Below are positions 45,306 to 54,689 of a DNA stretch of 64,000 nucleotides, piece by piece. The translations under genes were made by a program, and so were the position numbers. The notes below the pieces were generated by a model that was not told the DNA's origin, did not search any database, and saw nothing but the letters and a program-made list of their open reading frames with translations. The first letter of the stretch is position 1; each line of letters starts with the position of its first letter. Source of the stretch: Treponema denticola ATCC 35405. GTDB taxonomy: Bacteria > Spirochaetota > Spirochaetia > Treponematales > Treponemataceae. The stretch covers positions 1,736,001-1,800,000 of the forward strand of contig NC_002967.9 of assembly GCF_000008185.1 (NCBI RefSeq). Direction: 5' to 3'.

Positions 45306-47327
45306 TTATTTTTTTAAGGGAGATTTTAAACCTTTTTTTATTTCAGCAGCCAATTTTTGAATTTCTTCAAACCTATCCTGTTGTTTTAACTCTAAACTTA
45401 TATAATACAATTGATTGATTTTTTCCGTATCGGATTTTTTTATATCATCCATAAAAAGAATTTCATCATAAAATGTATACTGATCTTGATTATATGGTTT
45501 CGCATTATAAGGAGCTGCTTGATTTATTTTTTGCTGCCACTGTTCTATATTTTTTTCGGGAGCTTCCTTAGGCGGTTTTAAATTTTTTGAAAGCCCGATA
45601 TATATATAATCATCGCTTCTGGCCTTTGTAAACATTTGCAAGTTACGCACTTCAATACCGGGCGTACTGCCTTTTAAATTAAATCCTAAAGAAAGCACTA
45701 AGGTAGTTTCTTTATCACTTGAAAAGTCTTTTTTGGATATTGAAAAATCATAATCTCCGGCTTTTATAATCGTATTCTTTGAATTAAAATCAAATTTAAT
45801 TGCTGCAAGCATAGGGTCAATAGGATAATCTTTGGGCGATAAAGATAAAAATTCTTTCCAATCTCCGAAATTTGCATTATACGAAGGTAGAATATAGTCG
45901 GTCATAAAACTATAATCAAGGTTATGTCCGTTCCTTGTAGAAGAAATTGCATCAATTTTACTCATAACATAGATTCCTCCGGGAACAGGAAGAGAATACG
46001 ATATAACTTCCCCGTCTGCAAAGGGAAGCTCCCAATAATTTACAAGCCATTTTCTACCGTAAACATCTATATGGCTTTCAGACCTTGATGCCTGTCCGTA
46101 AGATAAAACAGGAACTTTTTCTCCTGCGACGGTCCTATAAATACGATCAGCACTTAAAATATAGTCCATATATAATTTCGGGGATTGTATAAGTTCTTTT
46201 TCGCTTACATTATCGGGCTTTTTTATCAAAGCCATGGTTGAATTAAGCATTTTACCGTAAACTACTTTGCCGTTTTGAGGAAGCTTATATTCTTTTAGAT
46301 CATTGGGAATAAATAATCCCCACTTTTTATTTCCCTGACGGGCCAAATGAAGAGGAAAAGAAGGAGCCCAAGCTCCATACATAATCTCTTCCGAACCCAA
46401 GGCCTTGGTAAAGGATTCGGCTCCGGAAAAACTATATTTTTTCTTCAAGTCATCTATAATGCTGAGTGTAAATTTTTTATAATCGGACAGGACCGATTTT
46501 CGAACCTCCGTCAGCTTTTTGGGTAATTTTTCTTCATACTTAAATTCATAAAAACTGCTTTCTTCAAGAATATGAGGCAGCCTATAAAAAATAGGAAGAT
46601 AGACCGTACCTAGATTTTTTGCAATATTCTTTGTTTCGGCAAAGGGAAGTGCATAGTTTAAATTTTCATTTTCGCTTTTCATGGTAATAATTCCCAAAAC
46701 CATTCCATCAGGTGAAATAAGCGGCCCTCCTGAATTGCCGGGGCTGGCTGCAGCCGAAAACCTAAGCCACTTCCATTTTCCGTTTCTTTCTTCAAAGGTT
46801 TGGCTTGTAAGAAGACCGTTACGGATTATAATGCCTTCGCCCAAAGCATTGCCGACGGAAAAGGTGGGGGTATTTAAGTTGAATTCATTTAAGGCTGAAA
46901 GGCCTTCGCCTTTTACATGCTTATAATTTTCTGCCTCAAAAATTATAAAATCCTTTTCAACAGAGTAACTTAAAACCGATCCTACCTTATAAATATCCCC
47001 CGAAACCGAACGGAGGTTGTAGTCGTTATAAAAACTTTCTTCATAAAGGTTAAAAACATGGGCGGCAGAATAGAATTTGCCGTCATCCATTAAAAAAGCG
47101 GTTCCTATGGGAATATATTTGTCGTTTCGTATTGCAAATGGAATCCTTTCCATGGGAAGTTTTTTTTCATATTCCAGCTTCCCTTCTTCCGGTTTTAAAA
47201 CAACAACTTCAAATACGGCTCCGTTTATTTTTTTTAGAACTTCGGGACTTAGAACAGCCTGAGCTCCCAAAATCTGAAAAACTACCGCAAAAAATAAAAT
47301 CATAAAAATGTGCTTAAATTTCATCAT
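45306..47327 (-). CDS. exported trypsin-like serine protease
   Basis: A 673-residue protein with a signal peptide (FMILFFAVVFQILGAQA). The protease half (about 60-235) has the His in FYSAAHVFNLYE, an Asp in EKDFIIFEAENY and the Ser in AASPGNSGGPLI. Residues 260-673 have no known motif; they contain long beta-rich and then helical stretches and a charged end. No PDZ domain is seen, so it is not DegP-like. It is probably periplasmic or surface exposed. The first codon is the earlier of two adjacent Met codons. Confidence 0.8.
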   Translation of the reverse strand: MMKFKHIFMILFFAVVFQILGAQAVLSPEVLKKINGAVFEVVVLKPEEGKLEYEKKLPMERIPFAIRNDKYIPIGTAFLMDDGKFYSAAHVFNLYEESFYNDYNLRSVSGDIYKVGSVLSYSVEKDFIIFEAENYKHVKGEGLSALNEFNLNTPTFSVGNALGEGIIIRNGLLTSQTFEERNGKWKWLRFSAAASPGNSGGPLISPDGMVLGIITMKSENENLNYALPFAETKNIAKNLGTVYLPIFYRLPHILEESSFYEFKYEEKLPKKLTEVRKSVLSDYKKFTLSIIDDLKKKYSFSGAESFTKALGSEEIMYGAWAPSFPLHLARQGNKKWGLFIPNDLKEYKLPQNGKVVYGKMLNSTMALIKKPDNVSEKELIQSPKLYMDYILSADRIYRTVAGEKVPVLSYGQASRSESHIDVYGRKWLVNYWELPFADGEVISYSLPVPGGIYVMSKIDAISSTRNGHNLDYSFMTDYILPSYNANFGDWKEFLSLSPKDYPIDPMLAAIKFDFNSKNTIIKAGDYDFSISKKDFSSDKETTLVLSLGFNLKGSTPGIEVRNLQMFTKARSDDYIYIGLSKNLKPPKEAPEKNIEQWQQKINQAAPYNAKPYNQDQYTFYDEILFMDDIKKSDTEKINQLYYISLELKQQDRFEEIQKLAAEIKKGLKSPLKK

Positions 47328-47378
47328 AACTCCTAATGAGGGATTATATCACAAGAATAAAATGCCGTCAATAAAAAC

Positions 47379-47846
47379 CTAATTCAATAGTTTTTCAATA
47401 TCTTTTTTTAAGTCTTCAGGTGCAACAGTCGGAGCATAGGCGGTAACTCTTTCTCCCGTTTTATCGACTAAGAATTTGGCAAAATTCCATTTTATGTCTT
47501 CACCGTTTGAAGCTTTTTTTAAAAAAGAAAAAATAGGTTCGGTATTTTCACCGTTGACTTCAATTTTTGCCATTATGGGGAAAGAAACCCCATACTTACT
47601 TTGAGCAAAATTTCTGATTTCCTCGTTTGTGCCCGGATCTTGACCGCCGAATTGATTACATGGAAAAGCTGCAACAAGGAATTTTTTATCCCTGTATTCT
47701 TTGTATAATGCTTCCAAACCTTGGAAGTGAGGAGTAAGTCCTCACTCACAAGCCGTGTTCACGATTAAAATAACATAATCTTTGTAATCATTAAAAGAAA
47801 AGTCATTTCCTAAGCTGTCCTTAACTGTGTAATTATAAATTCCCAT
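47379..47846 (-). CDS. selenoprotein glutathione peroxidase
   Basis: Thiol peroxidase of 155 residues. The frame runs from ATG 47846 to 47379 with one in-frame TGA (47744-47742) as codon 35. It sits where the catalytic residue belongs: NTACE-U-GLTPHFQGLEAL. The rest fits the family (FPCNQFGGQDPG, then WNFAKFLVD). A hairpin 17 bases after the TGA fits a bacterial SECIS. AAGGAG lies eight bases before the ATG. The gene overlaps the GH2 gene by 14 bases. A standard caller would report only a fragment from 47717. Selenium insertion is inferred; selenoproteins are known from T. denticola. Confidence 0.92.
47711..47727 (-). promoter_or_regulatory. SECIS-like stem-loop
   Basis: Minus strand CTTCCAA-GGT-TTGGAAG, seven perfect pairs with a GGU loop. 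The loop lies 22-24 bases past the UGA, within the range of bacterial SECIS elements, and GGU in the loop is what SelB recognises in E. coli fdhF. Confidence 0.75.
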
Positions 47847-49635
47847 TAAATTTCTCCTTAAAAATTTCGTTTAATGTTTTTGTAATTTTTAATCCCAAGG
47901 CTTCATCAAATTTTATTTCCTTCCTGTCATAGGTAAAAATTCCGTTTATTTCGTCTTCCACATCGCTTACCTGCGTATAGATTGAAGCACTCAAGCCCTT
48001 TTCAATAGCAGGGAAAACATCCTTTGTATAAAGCTTCCAAACAGCATCATTCAACTCTTCTTTGGTTCCAAACATTTTGTAGCCGAATAGAATATCAGAG
48101 CTCATATGTTCTTGAGCCGGCAAACTGAAGCCTCCGAATTCCGTAAGGGCCAGTACCCTGCCCCGCTTATCTTTTTTAGGTCTAAAAGCCTTATAGTAAA
48201 TGTGGTAACTGTGAAAGTCCCCGGCTTCCTGATCGAAGTAACCGCTTGCATGGTCGATTAGGCGGGCAGCATCTTTTTTGCGTACAAGGGCGGCTGCTGA
48301 GGCGGCATCAAACTGGCCCCAACCTTCGTTAAAAGGAACCCAGACTGCAAGAGAGCTTATGTTGTATAATAAATCGATAGTACGCTCGGCATCGCGCATA
48401 AAATTTTTCCGGCAGGTTTCGCTTTTTCTTCCGTGAAGAGCATAACGGCTTTTTCCGTCTTTAAAATTAAAACCAAGCCAAGGAGCATACTTTACGACAA
48501 AGTCCTTATATGGACCGCCTCCGCTTACAAAATCCTGCCAAACAAGCATTCCGATTTTATCGCAGTGATAATACCAGCGAAGCGGTTCTATTTTTATGTG
48601 TTTTCTGAGCATATTAAAGCCCATGCTTTTAATAGTTTTAATTTCCCATATCATAGCCTCGTCGGAAGGAGGAGTGTACATGCCGTCACTCCAATAGCCC
48701 TGATCCAATAGACCGTGATGAAAAATAGGCCTTCCGTTTAAACTTAAAACGGGCCCCGCTTTTCCTTTAAGAATACCGAATTCCCTCATACCGAAATAGG
48801 ACCGTATACTGTCTTTTCCCAGTTTAATTTCAAGGTCATATAAAAAAGGGCTTTCCGGGCTCCAGCTTTTAAAATCATCGGGCATTTTTACAAGGGCGCG
48901 GTTGTTTTGAAAGTTTCCTTCTGCAACCGCTTTTTCCCCGTCAAAGATTTTAACCGAAGCATTGGCTGTAATAGGAGACAAATCGGCTCCGCTCATACAA
49001 AGCTCAAGCTCAACCTCAGCTTCTTTAAAGTGAGGGGTTATTTTTACACTCTGAATATAGGTTTCGGGAACTTTTTCAGCCCATACAGTTTGCCAAATAC
49101 CGCTTTGTCCAGTGTACCAAATCTCTCCGCGGTTGAGGGTCTGCTTTCCGTAAGCTTCATCGCCCGTATCCGTATTATCCGTAACGGAGACTACAATTTC
49201 GTTTTCGCAGTCCTTTAAAAAACCGCTTATATCGAAATAAAAGGGCCAATAGCCCCCGGAATGGGAGCCGGCCTTTTTTCCGTTTATATAGACCGAACAA
49301 TGCTGATCAACCGCCCCGAAATGCAATAAAAGCCTTTCCCCATCCTTACACTTTTCAAAGGCAAATTCTCTGCGGTACCATAATCTTTTTCCGGGAAGAA
49401 GCTGTTTTCCGACGCCCGACAAAAGACTCTCGGGCGAAAAAGGAACTATGATAGTTCCGTCCCATGTTTCGGGAACCTCTTCTGTCTCCGTTATTGCATA
49501 GTCCCACCGTCCGTTTAAACACTGCCAGTTTTCTCTTACAAGTTGAGGCCTAGGATAATCGTTTAAGGGACAGTCCCGATTTAGGTTTTCGCCCCACGGC
49601 GTTAAAAGCGGTTTTATAGGTTTATTTTTTCTCAT
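47833..49635 (-). CDS. glycoside hydrolase family 2 protein
   Basis: A 600-residue cytoplasmic glycosidase with the GH2 order: sugar-binding jelly-roll (about 30-180, RREFAFEKCKDGERLLLHFG), an Ig-like domain (about 180-270) and a TIM barrel. LRKHIKIEPLRWYYHCDKIG and NISSLAVWVPFNEGWGQFD (with the acid/base Asn-Glu) and ALTEFGG (nucleophile Glu) are visible. I chose the ATG at 49635, overlapping the transporter stop. The substrate (galactoside, glucuronide or similar) is not resolved. It is a partner of the MFS transporter upstream. Confidence 0.85.
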   Translation of the reverse strand: MRKNKPIKPLLTPWGENLNRDCPLNDYPRPQLVRENWQCLNGRWDYAITETEEVPETWDGTIIVPFSPESLLSGVGKQLLPGKRLWYRREFAFEKCKDGERLLLHFGAVDQHCSVYINGKKAGSHSGGYWPFYFDISGFLKDCENEIVVSVTDNTDTGDEAYGKQTLNRGEIWYTGQSGIWQTVWAEKVPETYIQSVKITPHFKEAEVELELCMSGADLSPITANASVKIFDGEKAVAEGNFQNNRALVKMPDDFKSWSPESPFLYDLEIKLGKDSIRSYFGMREFGILKGKAGPVLSLNGRPIFHHGLLDQGYWSDGMYTPPSDEAMIWEIKTIKSMGFNMLRKHIKIEPLRWYYHCDKIGMLVWQDFVSGGGPYKDFVVKYAPWLGFNFKDGKSRYALHGRKSETCRKNFMRDAERTIDLLYNISSLAVWVPFNEGWGQFDAASAAALVRKKDAARLIDHASGYFDQEAGDFHSYHIYYKAFRPKKDKRGRVLALTEFGGFSLPAQEHMSSDILFGYKMFGTKEELNDAVWKLYTKDVFPAIEKGLSASIYTQVSDVEDEINGIFTYDRKEIKFDEALGLKITKTLNEIFKEKFNGNL

Positions 49636-51025
49636 AGGATTCAGTGTCCTTAGGCTCATTGTTTTTTCGCTTATTGTAAAGCTTAGATGCAAAGTAAAGT
49701 GGAATAAAGGCGCAGAGGGCTAAAACGGCACCACATACATAGATAGACTCTACGGGAATATTTTCGGTTATGCCGAATTCGTTTACCACCGAGCCTGCCC
49801 CATTTTTTACCAAAAAATTTCCTATTATTGTTCCGATAATCATCGGAGTCAACACAAAAAAGAGAATACGCATACCTTCAAACTGTCCTCGAGAGGTTTC
49901 GGGGTATAGCTCCTTTACCCACATAGTCATCGATTGGGTTACAAGAATCTGTCCCGTACCGGCTAAAAATACGGACAAAAAAAGAGAAATATTTTTCAGG
50001 CTGAACACTGCATCAGGGTTAACCGAGGCCGGCTTTATAAAAAGAGATAAAATACAAAGGCCCAAACTGTTAAGAATAATTGCAAATGCGGCAAGGCGCG
50101 GCGTTCGGCTTTTATTTATAAGGCCTATTGCAGGAATAACCGATAAGGAGGCAGCAAGCAAACTTAAACCCTGAATTATTCCCATGCGGGCAGCATCAAA
50201 GCCCATGCGGTAAATCATCCAGTTTCCCATGTGAACAAAATAAACATTAAACGAAATAAAAAAGACGGCTGTCGTTATACAGGCGAGCATCAGTTCTTTA
50301 TGCGAAAAAAAGCCTTCAGCCTTAAAAATCGCAGCAAACTGTTTGCCAAAAGAACCCTCCTTATGCGGTTTTAAATCGGGAGCATCCTTTAACAAAAAAA
50401 GTGAAATAAGACCGGTACCTATGACAAACAAACCCATAGACCAAAAAAGACGCTGGTAATTATTTTCGGCTCCTATTAAAAGACCGCCCAGCACAGTGCC
50501 GACTATAGTACCTATAACGGGCTGAATTGCAAGCACAGCCCCAACCTGTCCGCGGTTTTTATCCGTTGTCATATCGTTGCTCCATGCGTTGTAGCCCGAA
50601 TCGTTTCCCATCGAACCGAAAAAACTCATAAAATCATCGGCAAGGATAACAAGAACGGCAGCCCATACAGATACCTTAGCCCCTGTTCCGACCTGTCCTC
50701 TTCCTACAAATTCGGTCAAGCCGAAAAGGATGGTGGTAAGCCCCCAGACGATGTAGCCTATCGAAACAAATCGTCGCCTTGAGCCTATCCTATCGGATAA
50801 GGTACCGAATAAAAAAGTTGAAAAGGTTGTTACTAATGCACTCGTAATAACCATAAGGGTTACTATCGAAGAGTCCTTTGCTATTTTAGCATATACGAAG
50901 GTATTAAACCACTGATTTTCGATGTTCCAGCATAACTGCCCTGCAAGGCCCAAGCCCCACATTAAAAACCAAAAGCGCTTTGTACCGATAAGAGCATATT
51001 TTTTTAAATCCGTGTTTTTAAGCAT
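49622..51025 (-). CDS. MFS sugar transporter
   Basis: A 467-residue major facilitator with twelve predicted membrane helices. FLFGTLSDRIGSRRRFVSIG is the loop 2-3 motif, and FEGMRILFFVLTPMIIGTIIG lies in a late helix. The style is that of SLC45/GPH-like sugar carriers. It overlaps the GH2 gene by 14 bases and likely imports the glycoside that this enzyme splits. The start at 51025 has AGGAGA upstream. Confidence 0.82.
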   Translation of the reverse strand: MLKNTDLKKYALIGTKRFWFLMWGLGLAGQLCWNIENQWFNTFVYAKIAKDSSIVTLMVITSALVTTFSTFLFGTLSDRIGSRRRFVSIGYIVWGLTTILFGLTEFVGRGQVGTGAKVSVWAAVLVILADDFMSFFGSMGNDSGYNAWSNDMTTDKNRGQVGAVLAIQPVIGTIVGTVLGGLLIGAENNYQRLFWSMGLFVIGTGLISLFLLKDAPDLKPHKEGSFGKQFAAIFKAEGFFSHKELMLACITTAVFFISFNVYFVHMGNWMIYRMGFDAARMGIIQGLSLLAASLSVIPAIGLINKSRTPRLAAFAIILNSLGLCILSLFIKPASVNPDAVFSLKNISLFLSVFLAGTGQILVTQSMTMWVKELYPETSRGQFEGMRILFFVLTPMIIGTIIGNFLVKNGAGSVVNEFGITENIPVESIYVCGAVLALCAFIPLYFASKLYNKRKNNEPKDTESYEKK

Positions 51026-51169
51026 TTACAAAAATCTCCTCCGCCTATACTCTAAAATAAGAGAGAATTATTGTCAAGCGACAGACTAAAAAAATCCTTT
51101 ATTTTTAATTTTTAATTTTTAATTTACACTAGACAAGGCACCTAGATAAATGCTATCATCACGGGTTCT

Positions 51170-52006
51170 ATGATAAAAAAAGACGATAATTATGCTCTTT
51201 TAGGAATTTCACCTGAAGCCTCGGTTGCCGAGATAAAAACTGCTTTTAGAAAAAAAGCGAAACTCCATCATCCCGATTTGATTCAATATAAAACAGGAGA
51301 AGAAAAAGAAAAATCCGAGTCGGCGATGAGGCTTCTTTTAAATGCCTATCAAAACATCTTAAAAGAAAAAACTAACAGTGAAAACCCCTTTGATTATTTC
51401 GATTTTTTTTCAAAGAAAAATCCGGCCGAAAGTTTTGATTATCGGCTATGGCTTTTAAAAAAAACGGACTACGAAAGCCGTGCCAAACTAATCTTCTTTG
51501 ATCTTTTTCACGGATTGGAGCAATCTGCCGTAGAAGAATACAATAAAAGAAGAAGCGAGGCGGGAGGCTTCTACCTTTCAAAGTATTTTAATAGGGAAGA
51601 TTTTATGGACTGCGGCTTTGTCCTTGCAGAAGATCTTTATTTCCGCGGAGAGTATTATGAATCTTTTTTACTTTTAGAAGAAATCTTTTATTTGGAAAAA
51701 CAAAAACCCTACTTTAAACATTTTTTTCCCGAAGTTACCGACTTGATAAAATCCATAATAATCGATAAACTGCATAGGTATGTTGAAGACGAACTTGCCA
51801 TAGACTGTTATGAAGCTGCTCTTGAATTAGGCTTTAAAAAGGTAGATAGAGCTAACATTCTTAAACGTATGTCCGAAATATATTATAGGTTTGGCGACTC
51901 ATATAAGGCTTCACAATATGTCAATGAGGCAATGAAGCTTAACCCAAAATTAAGAGGAATTAAAATTATTCAAAATCAACTGGAGAATCATTATGATTAT
52001 AATTAA
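51170..52006 (+). CDS. J-domain (DnaJ-like) protein with TPR-like tail
   Basis: A 278-residue co-chaperone-like protein. The first 70 residues are a J domain: NYALLGISPEASVAEIKTAF, then KLHHPDL with the HPD tripeptide that stimulates DnaK. No Gly/Phe or zinc region. Residues about 180-275 are helical with a TPR-like repeat (SEIYYRFGDSYKASQYVNEA). A specialised DnaK partner is likely. It overlaps map by 14 bases. Confidence 0.85.
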   Translation: MIKKDDNYALLGISPEASVAEIKTAFRKKAKLHHPDLIQYKTGEEKEKSESAMRLLLNAYQNILKEKTNSENPFDYFDFFSKKNPAESFDYRLWLLKKTDYESRAKLIFFDLFHGLEQSAVEEYNKRRSEAGGFYLSKYFNREDFMDCGFVLAEDLYFRGEYYESFLLLEEIFYLEKQKPYFKHFFPEVTDLIKSIIIDKLHRYVEDELAIDCYEAALELGFKKVDRANILKRMSEIYYRFGDSYKASQYVNEAMKLNPKLRGIKIIQNQLENHYDYN

Positions 52007-52739
52007 AACGGAAGAACAAATTAACGGAATCAGAAAATCATGCAAGGCCCTTGCTCAACTCTTTGAAGAATTAAAGCCCGTAATCAAGCCCGGTATTAGT
52101 ACAAAAGAGCTGGATGATTTTTGTGTTAATTACATAAAAAAAATCGGCGGTGTTCCCGCATGGTATTCCGAAGGCTTTCCGGGAGCTGCCTGTATTTCTA
52201 TAAATGAAGAGGTTATTCACGGTATTCCCGGTAAAAGGATAGTAAAAGACGGAGACCTTGTTTCGATGGATATAGGAATAGACCTAGGAGGATACATCAG
52301 CGATTCTTGTGTAACCTATCCTGTCGGCAATGTTTCAAAAGAAAACCTCAAACTTTTAGAGGTTACCACCAGGTGTCTCTATGCAGGGATTGAAGCATGT
52401 AAGGCAGGCAAAAGAGTTTCCGACATTTCAAAGGCTGTCTTTAATTTGGCTAGCGCCCACAATTACGGGGTAGTTTATGACTATTGCGGACACGGCGTAG
52501 GTCTCGGCGTACACGAAGACCCAAGTATTCCTAATGTGCCTGAAAGAATGAGACCGAATCCCCGTCTAAGGGCAGGAATGGTAGTTGCAATAGAGCCTAT
52601 GATTAACATGGGAACAGCCGATGTCGAGGTAAAAAAAGACGGTTGGACTGTTGTAACGGCCGATAGGTCGGTTTCATGCCACATGGAACACACGGTGGCT
52701 ATCTTTGAAGACCACACCGAAATCTTATCACAGTTATAG
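51993..52739 (+). CDS. map: type I methionine aminopeptidase
   Basis: Removes the initiator methionine. Metal ligands are visible: SMDIGIDLGGYISDSC, GHGVGLGVHEDPSIPN, AIEPMINMG and the last Glu/His region SCHMEHTVAIFED. Length is 248 residues, the common bacterial form. Its start is within the 3' end of the J-domain gene and xth follows after 13 bases, so the three form an operon. Confidence 0.96.
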   Translation: MIIIKTEEQINGIRKSCKALAQLFEELKPVIKPGISTKELDDFCVNYIKKIGGVPAWYSEGFPGAACISINEEVIHGIPGKRIVKDGDLVSMDIGIDLGGYISDSCVTYPVGNVSKENLKLLEVTTRCLYAGIEACKAGKRVSDISKAVFNLASAHNYGVVYDYCGHGVGLGVHEDPSIPNVPERMRPNPRLRAGMVVAIEPMINMGTADVEVKKDGWTVVTADRSVSCHMEHTVAIFEDHTEILSQL

Positions 52740-52752
52740 GAAGGCCGCTTTG

Positions 52753-53523
52753 ATGAATTCGATTATTTCATGGAATGTAAACGGCATCAGGGCCGTAGAA
52801 AAAAAAGGCTTTTTGGATTGGCTTAATACCGAAAATCCCGATGTGCTTTGCGTACAGGAAACAAAGGCAGCAAAAGCTCAGCTTAGCAAGGAGCTTACCG
52901 AACCCGATCTGCCTAACGGAAAGTATTTTGCCTATTGGGCTTCTGCAAAAAAAGCAGGTTATTCGGGAACCGCTATCTTTACAAAAAAAGAACCTCTGCA
53001 GGTAAGAACTATGGGCTTAAAGGAATTTGATGATGAAGGAAGGGTTTTGGTTGCAGACTTTGACAAGGTTTCGATTATTTCTGCTTATTTTCCCAACTCT
53101 CAAGACGGAGGAGCCCGCCTGGATTACAAGCTGGACTTTTGTGCAGCAATTCTCGAATTCTGCGATTCTGTACAAGAAGAAGGAAACAATGTAATTCTTT
53201 GCGGGGACTTCAACATAGCCCATAAACCAATAGACCTTGCAAACCCTAAGAGTAACGAAAAAAATCCCGGCTACCTCCCTGAAGAAAGGGCATGGATGGA
53301 CGAGTTCACCTCATCGGGTTATACCGACACCTTTAGGCATTTTTGCAAAGAGCCCGCAAAATACACATGGTGGAGCTACCGCTTTAGAGCCAGAGAAAAA
53401 AATATCGGTTGGAGACTGGATTATCACTGTGTAAACGATTCCTTTTTAGCTAAGATAAAAGAATCAATCATTTTGGACGGAGTAATGGGATCGGATCACT
53501 GCCCCGTCAAGTTAATCTATTAG
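52753..53523 (+). CDS. xth: exodeoxyribonuclease III / AP endonuclease
   Basis: Base-excision repair enzyme of 256 residues. SWNVNGIRAVEKKG, the catalytic Glu in CVQETKAAKAQL, CGDFNIAHKPIDL and GSDHCPVKLIY at the end are the conserved endonuclease/exonuclease/phosphatase motifs. The ATG at 52753 is chosen with AGGAAGG upstream; a longer frame from 52705 lies over the map end. Last gene of the operon. Confidence 0.96.
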   Translation: MNSIISWNVNGIRAVEKKGFLDWLNTENPDVLCVQETKAAKAQLSKELTEPDLPNGKYFAYWASAKKAGYSGTAIFTKKEPLQVRTMGLKEFDDEGRVLVADFDKVSIISAYFPNSQDGGARLDYKLDFCAAILEFCDSVQEEGNNVILCGDFNIAHKPIDLANPKSNEKNPGYLPEERAWMDEFTSSGYTDTFRHFCKEPAKYTWWSYRFRAREKNIGWRLDYHCVNDSFLAKIKESIILDGVMGSDHCPVKLIY

Positions 53524-53640
53524 TTAAGGCAATTTAAAATCAAGGATAACCGGTAAGCAAAACTCACCTCAAAAAACCGAACTTTTTCGAAGTTTCCTAT
53601 TGACATAATTTGGAAAAACTGATAATATCGCCTTTGTTAC

Positions 53641-53713
53641 GCCGTTGTAGCTCAGTCGGTAGAGCAAAGGACTGAAAATCCTTGTGTCGACAGTTCGATT
53701 CTGTCCGACGGCA
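53641..53713 (+). tRNA. tRNA-Phe (GAA)
   Basis: Complete 73-base cloverleaf: acceptor GCCGTTG with CGACGGC, D arm GCTCAGTCGGTAGAGC, anticodon loop CTGAAAA with GAA, T arm CAGTTCGATTCTG. Discriminator A; CCA is not encoded. A terminator follows. Confidence 0.97.
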
Positions 53714-53716
53714 CTT

Positions 53717-53752
53717 AAAAGGGATATAAGATTTTCTTATATCCCTTTTTTT
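53717..53752 (+). terminator. terminator after tRNA-Phe
   Basis: AAAAGGGATATAAGA and TCTTATATCCCTTTT pair perfectly around TTT, with a T-run. It nearly abuts the tRNA end. Confidence 0.85.
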
Positions 53753-53814
53753 ATTAAAATTATCATAAATTTTGTCTTTTTTTACATATTTTAAATAAAA
53801 AATTTAAGTTTTTT

Positions 53815-53969
53815 TGTATAAACCCGATAATGTAATTAACGGTCGGGGTTATGACGGCATTATTTTGACATCCGGATGCCGTTTTTCTTAACCGATAATG
53901 ATACGTTTTGAATCTTATTTCAAGAACGTTTAATTTAGAGATTGGCAAAAGTGCCAATCTCTTTTTTTT
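53815..53969 (+). ncRNA. candidate structured small RNA with two terminal hairpins
   Basis: No gene lies between 53753 and 54047. From 53821 the sequence contains AACCCGA/TCGGGGTT (53821-53850), ACGGCAT/ATGCCGT with T5 (53854-53886) and GAGATTGGCA/TGCCAATCTC with T8 (53938-53969), the last a strong terminator on the plus strand. The terminator has no gene to serve except something made in this stretch. No convincing promoter was found. Confidence 0.35.
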
Positions 53970-54047
53970 TACACCGCTTTTATATTGCCTTTTTTATATG
54001 TAAATGTTATAATAAAGATATAGAAATTTATGATAAGGAGTATGCAA

Positions 54048-54218
54048 ATGGCTTATAAAATTTCTAACGAATGCACGAACTGTGCCGCGTGCGAAAGTGA
54101 ATGCCCCGTAAACGCTATCAGCGAAGCCGGCGGCAAACACGTAATTGATGCTGATACATGTATCAGCTGTGGTGCTTGTGCAGGCGTTTGCCCTGTGGAA
54201 GCAATCTCAGAGGAATAA
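54048..54218 (+). CDS. 2[4Fe-4S] ferredoxin
   Basis: A 56-residue electron carrier with two cluster motifs CxxCxxCxxxCP: CTNCAACESECP and CISCGACAGVCP. It starts MAYKISNEC, the clostridial pattern. AAGGAG precedes the ATG at 54048; an upstream ATG at 54030 is not needed. It serves anaerobic metabolism, for example pyruvate:ferredoxin oxidoreductase. It has its own space between the candidate RNA and the membrane gene. Confidence 0.95.
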   Translation: MAYKISNECTNCAACESECPVNAISEAGGKHVIDADTCISCGACAGVCPVEAISEE

Positions 54219-54272
54219 TCGGCTTAAATTTTTAAGCGGGTTAAACCTTAATCACGAGTCCGGAGGGTTTTT

Positions 54273-54689
54273 ATGAGTTTTGGAAAAATTATTAAGGGAT
54301 ACGGGTCCGTTTTTTTCGGCCTGTTGACCTTTTCGGCCATCGCCGGAGTGTGCGTACTTGCAGGTATTGCAGTAGCCTACCCCTTGTGGCTCTTAGCTGC
54401 TACAAATGTGAGTTTGTACACAATAATTTCCATAAGCATCTTTGTATGCGGGATTCTTTACCTATTGGTAAAAAAAGCAGTCAAGGCATATAAAAAAAGC
54501 CCTCGCGGACTCATCATTTCCATCTTAAAAAAAATAACCGTAATAGGCGGTCTTATCTTATGTATCAAATTGGTTTTGACATTTAATAAAATACCGGCAT
54601 TAGTTGTACTTATTTTAATTTTTGTTATCTACGGTTTTTTAGCCTTCGGTATAGACCAATCAAAAAATAACGGTAATGAAGGCTTTTAA
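54273..54689 (+). CDS. small membrane protein, unknown function
   Basis: A 138-residue protein with about four membrane helices (VFFGLLTFSAIAGVCVLAG, TIISISIFVCGILYLLV, VIGGLILCIKLVL, PALVVLILIFVIYGFLAF). GGAGG lies before the ATG. It overlaps the LysM/M23 gene by 14 bases, so the pair is probably co-translated. No family recognised. A role in the envelope is inferred from context only. Confidence 0.7.
   Translation: MSFGKIIKGYGSVFFGLLTFSAIAGVCVLAGIAVAYPLWLLAATNVSLYTIISISIFVCGILYLLVKKAVKAYKKSPRGLIISILKKITVIGGLILCIKLVLTFNKIPALVVLILIFVIYGFLAFGIDQSKNNGNEGF

Noticed and set aside
47742-47744. Frameshift or nonsense mutation in the glutathione peroxidase gene
   Set aside because: The frame is unbroken on both sides, the TGA is exactly at the catalytic position and a SECIS-like hairpin follows; selenocysteine is the better explanation.
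53763-53957. Minus-strand frame of 64 codons in the tRNA-Phe/ferredoxin gap
   Set aside because: Low complexity, crosses the stem-loops and terminators, no ribosome-binding site.
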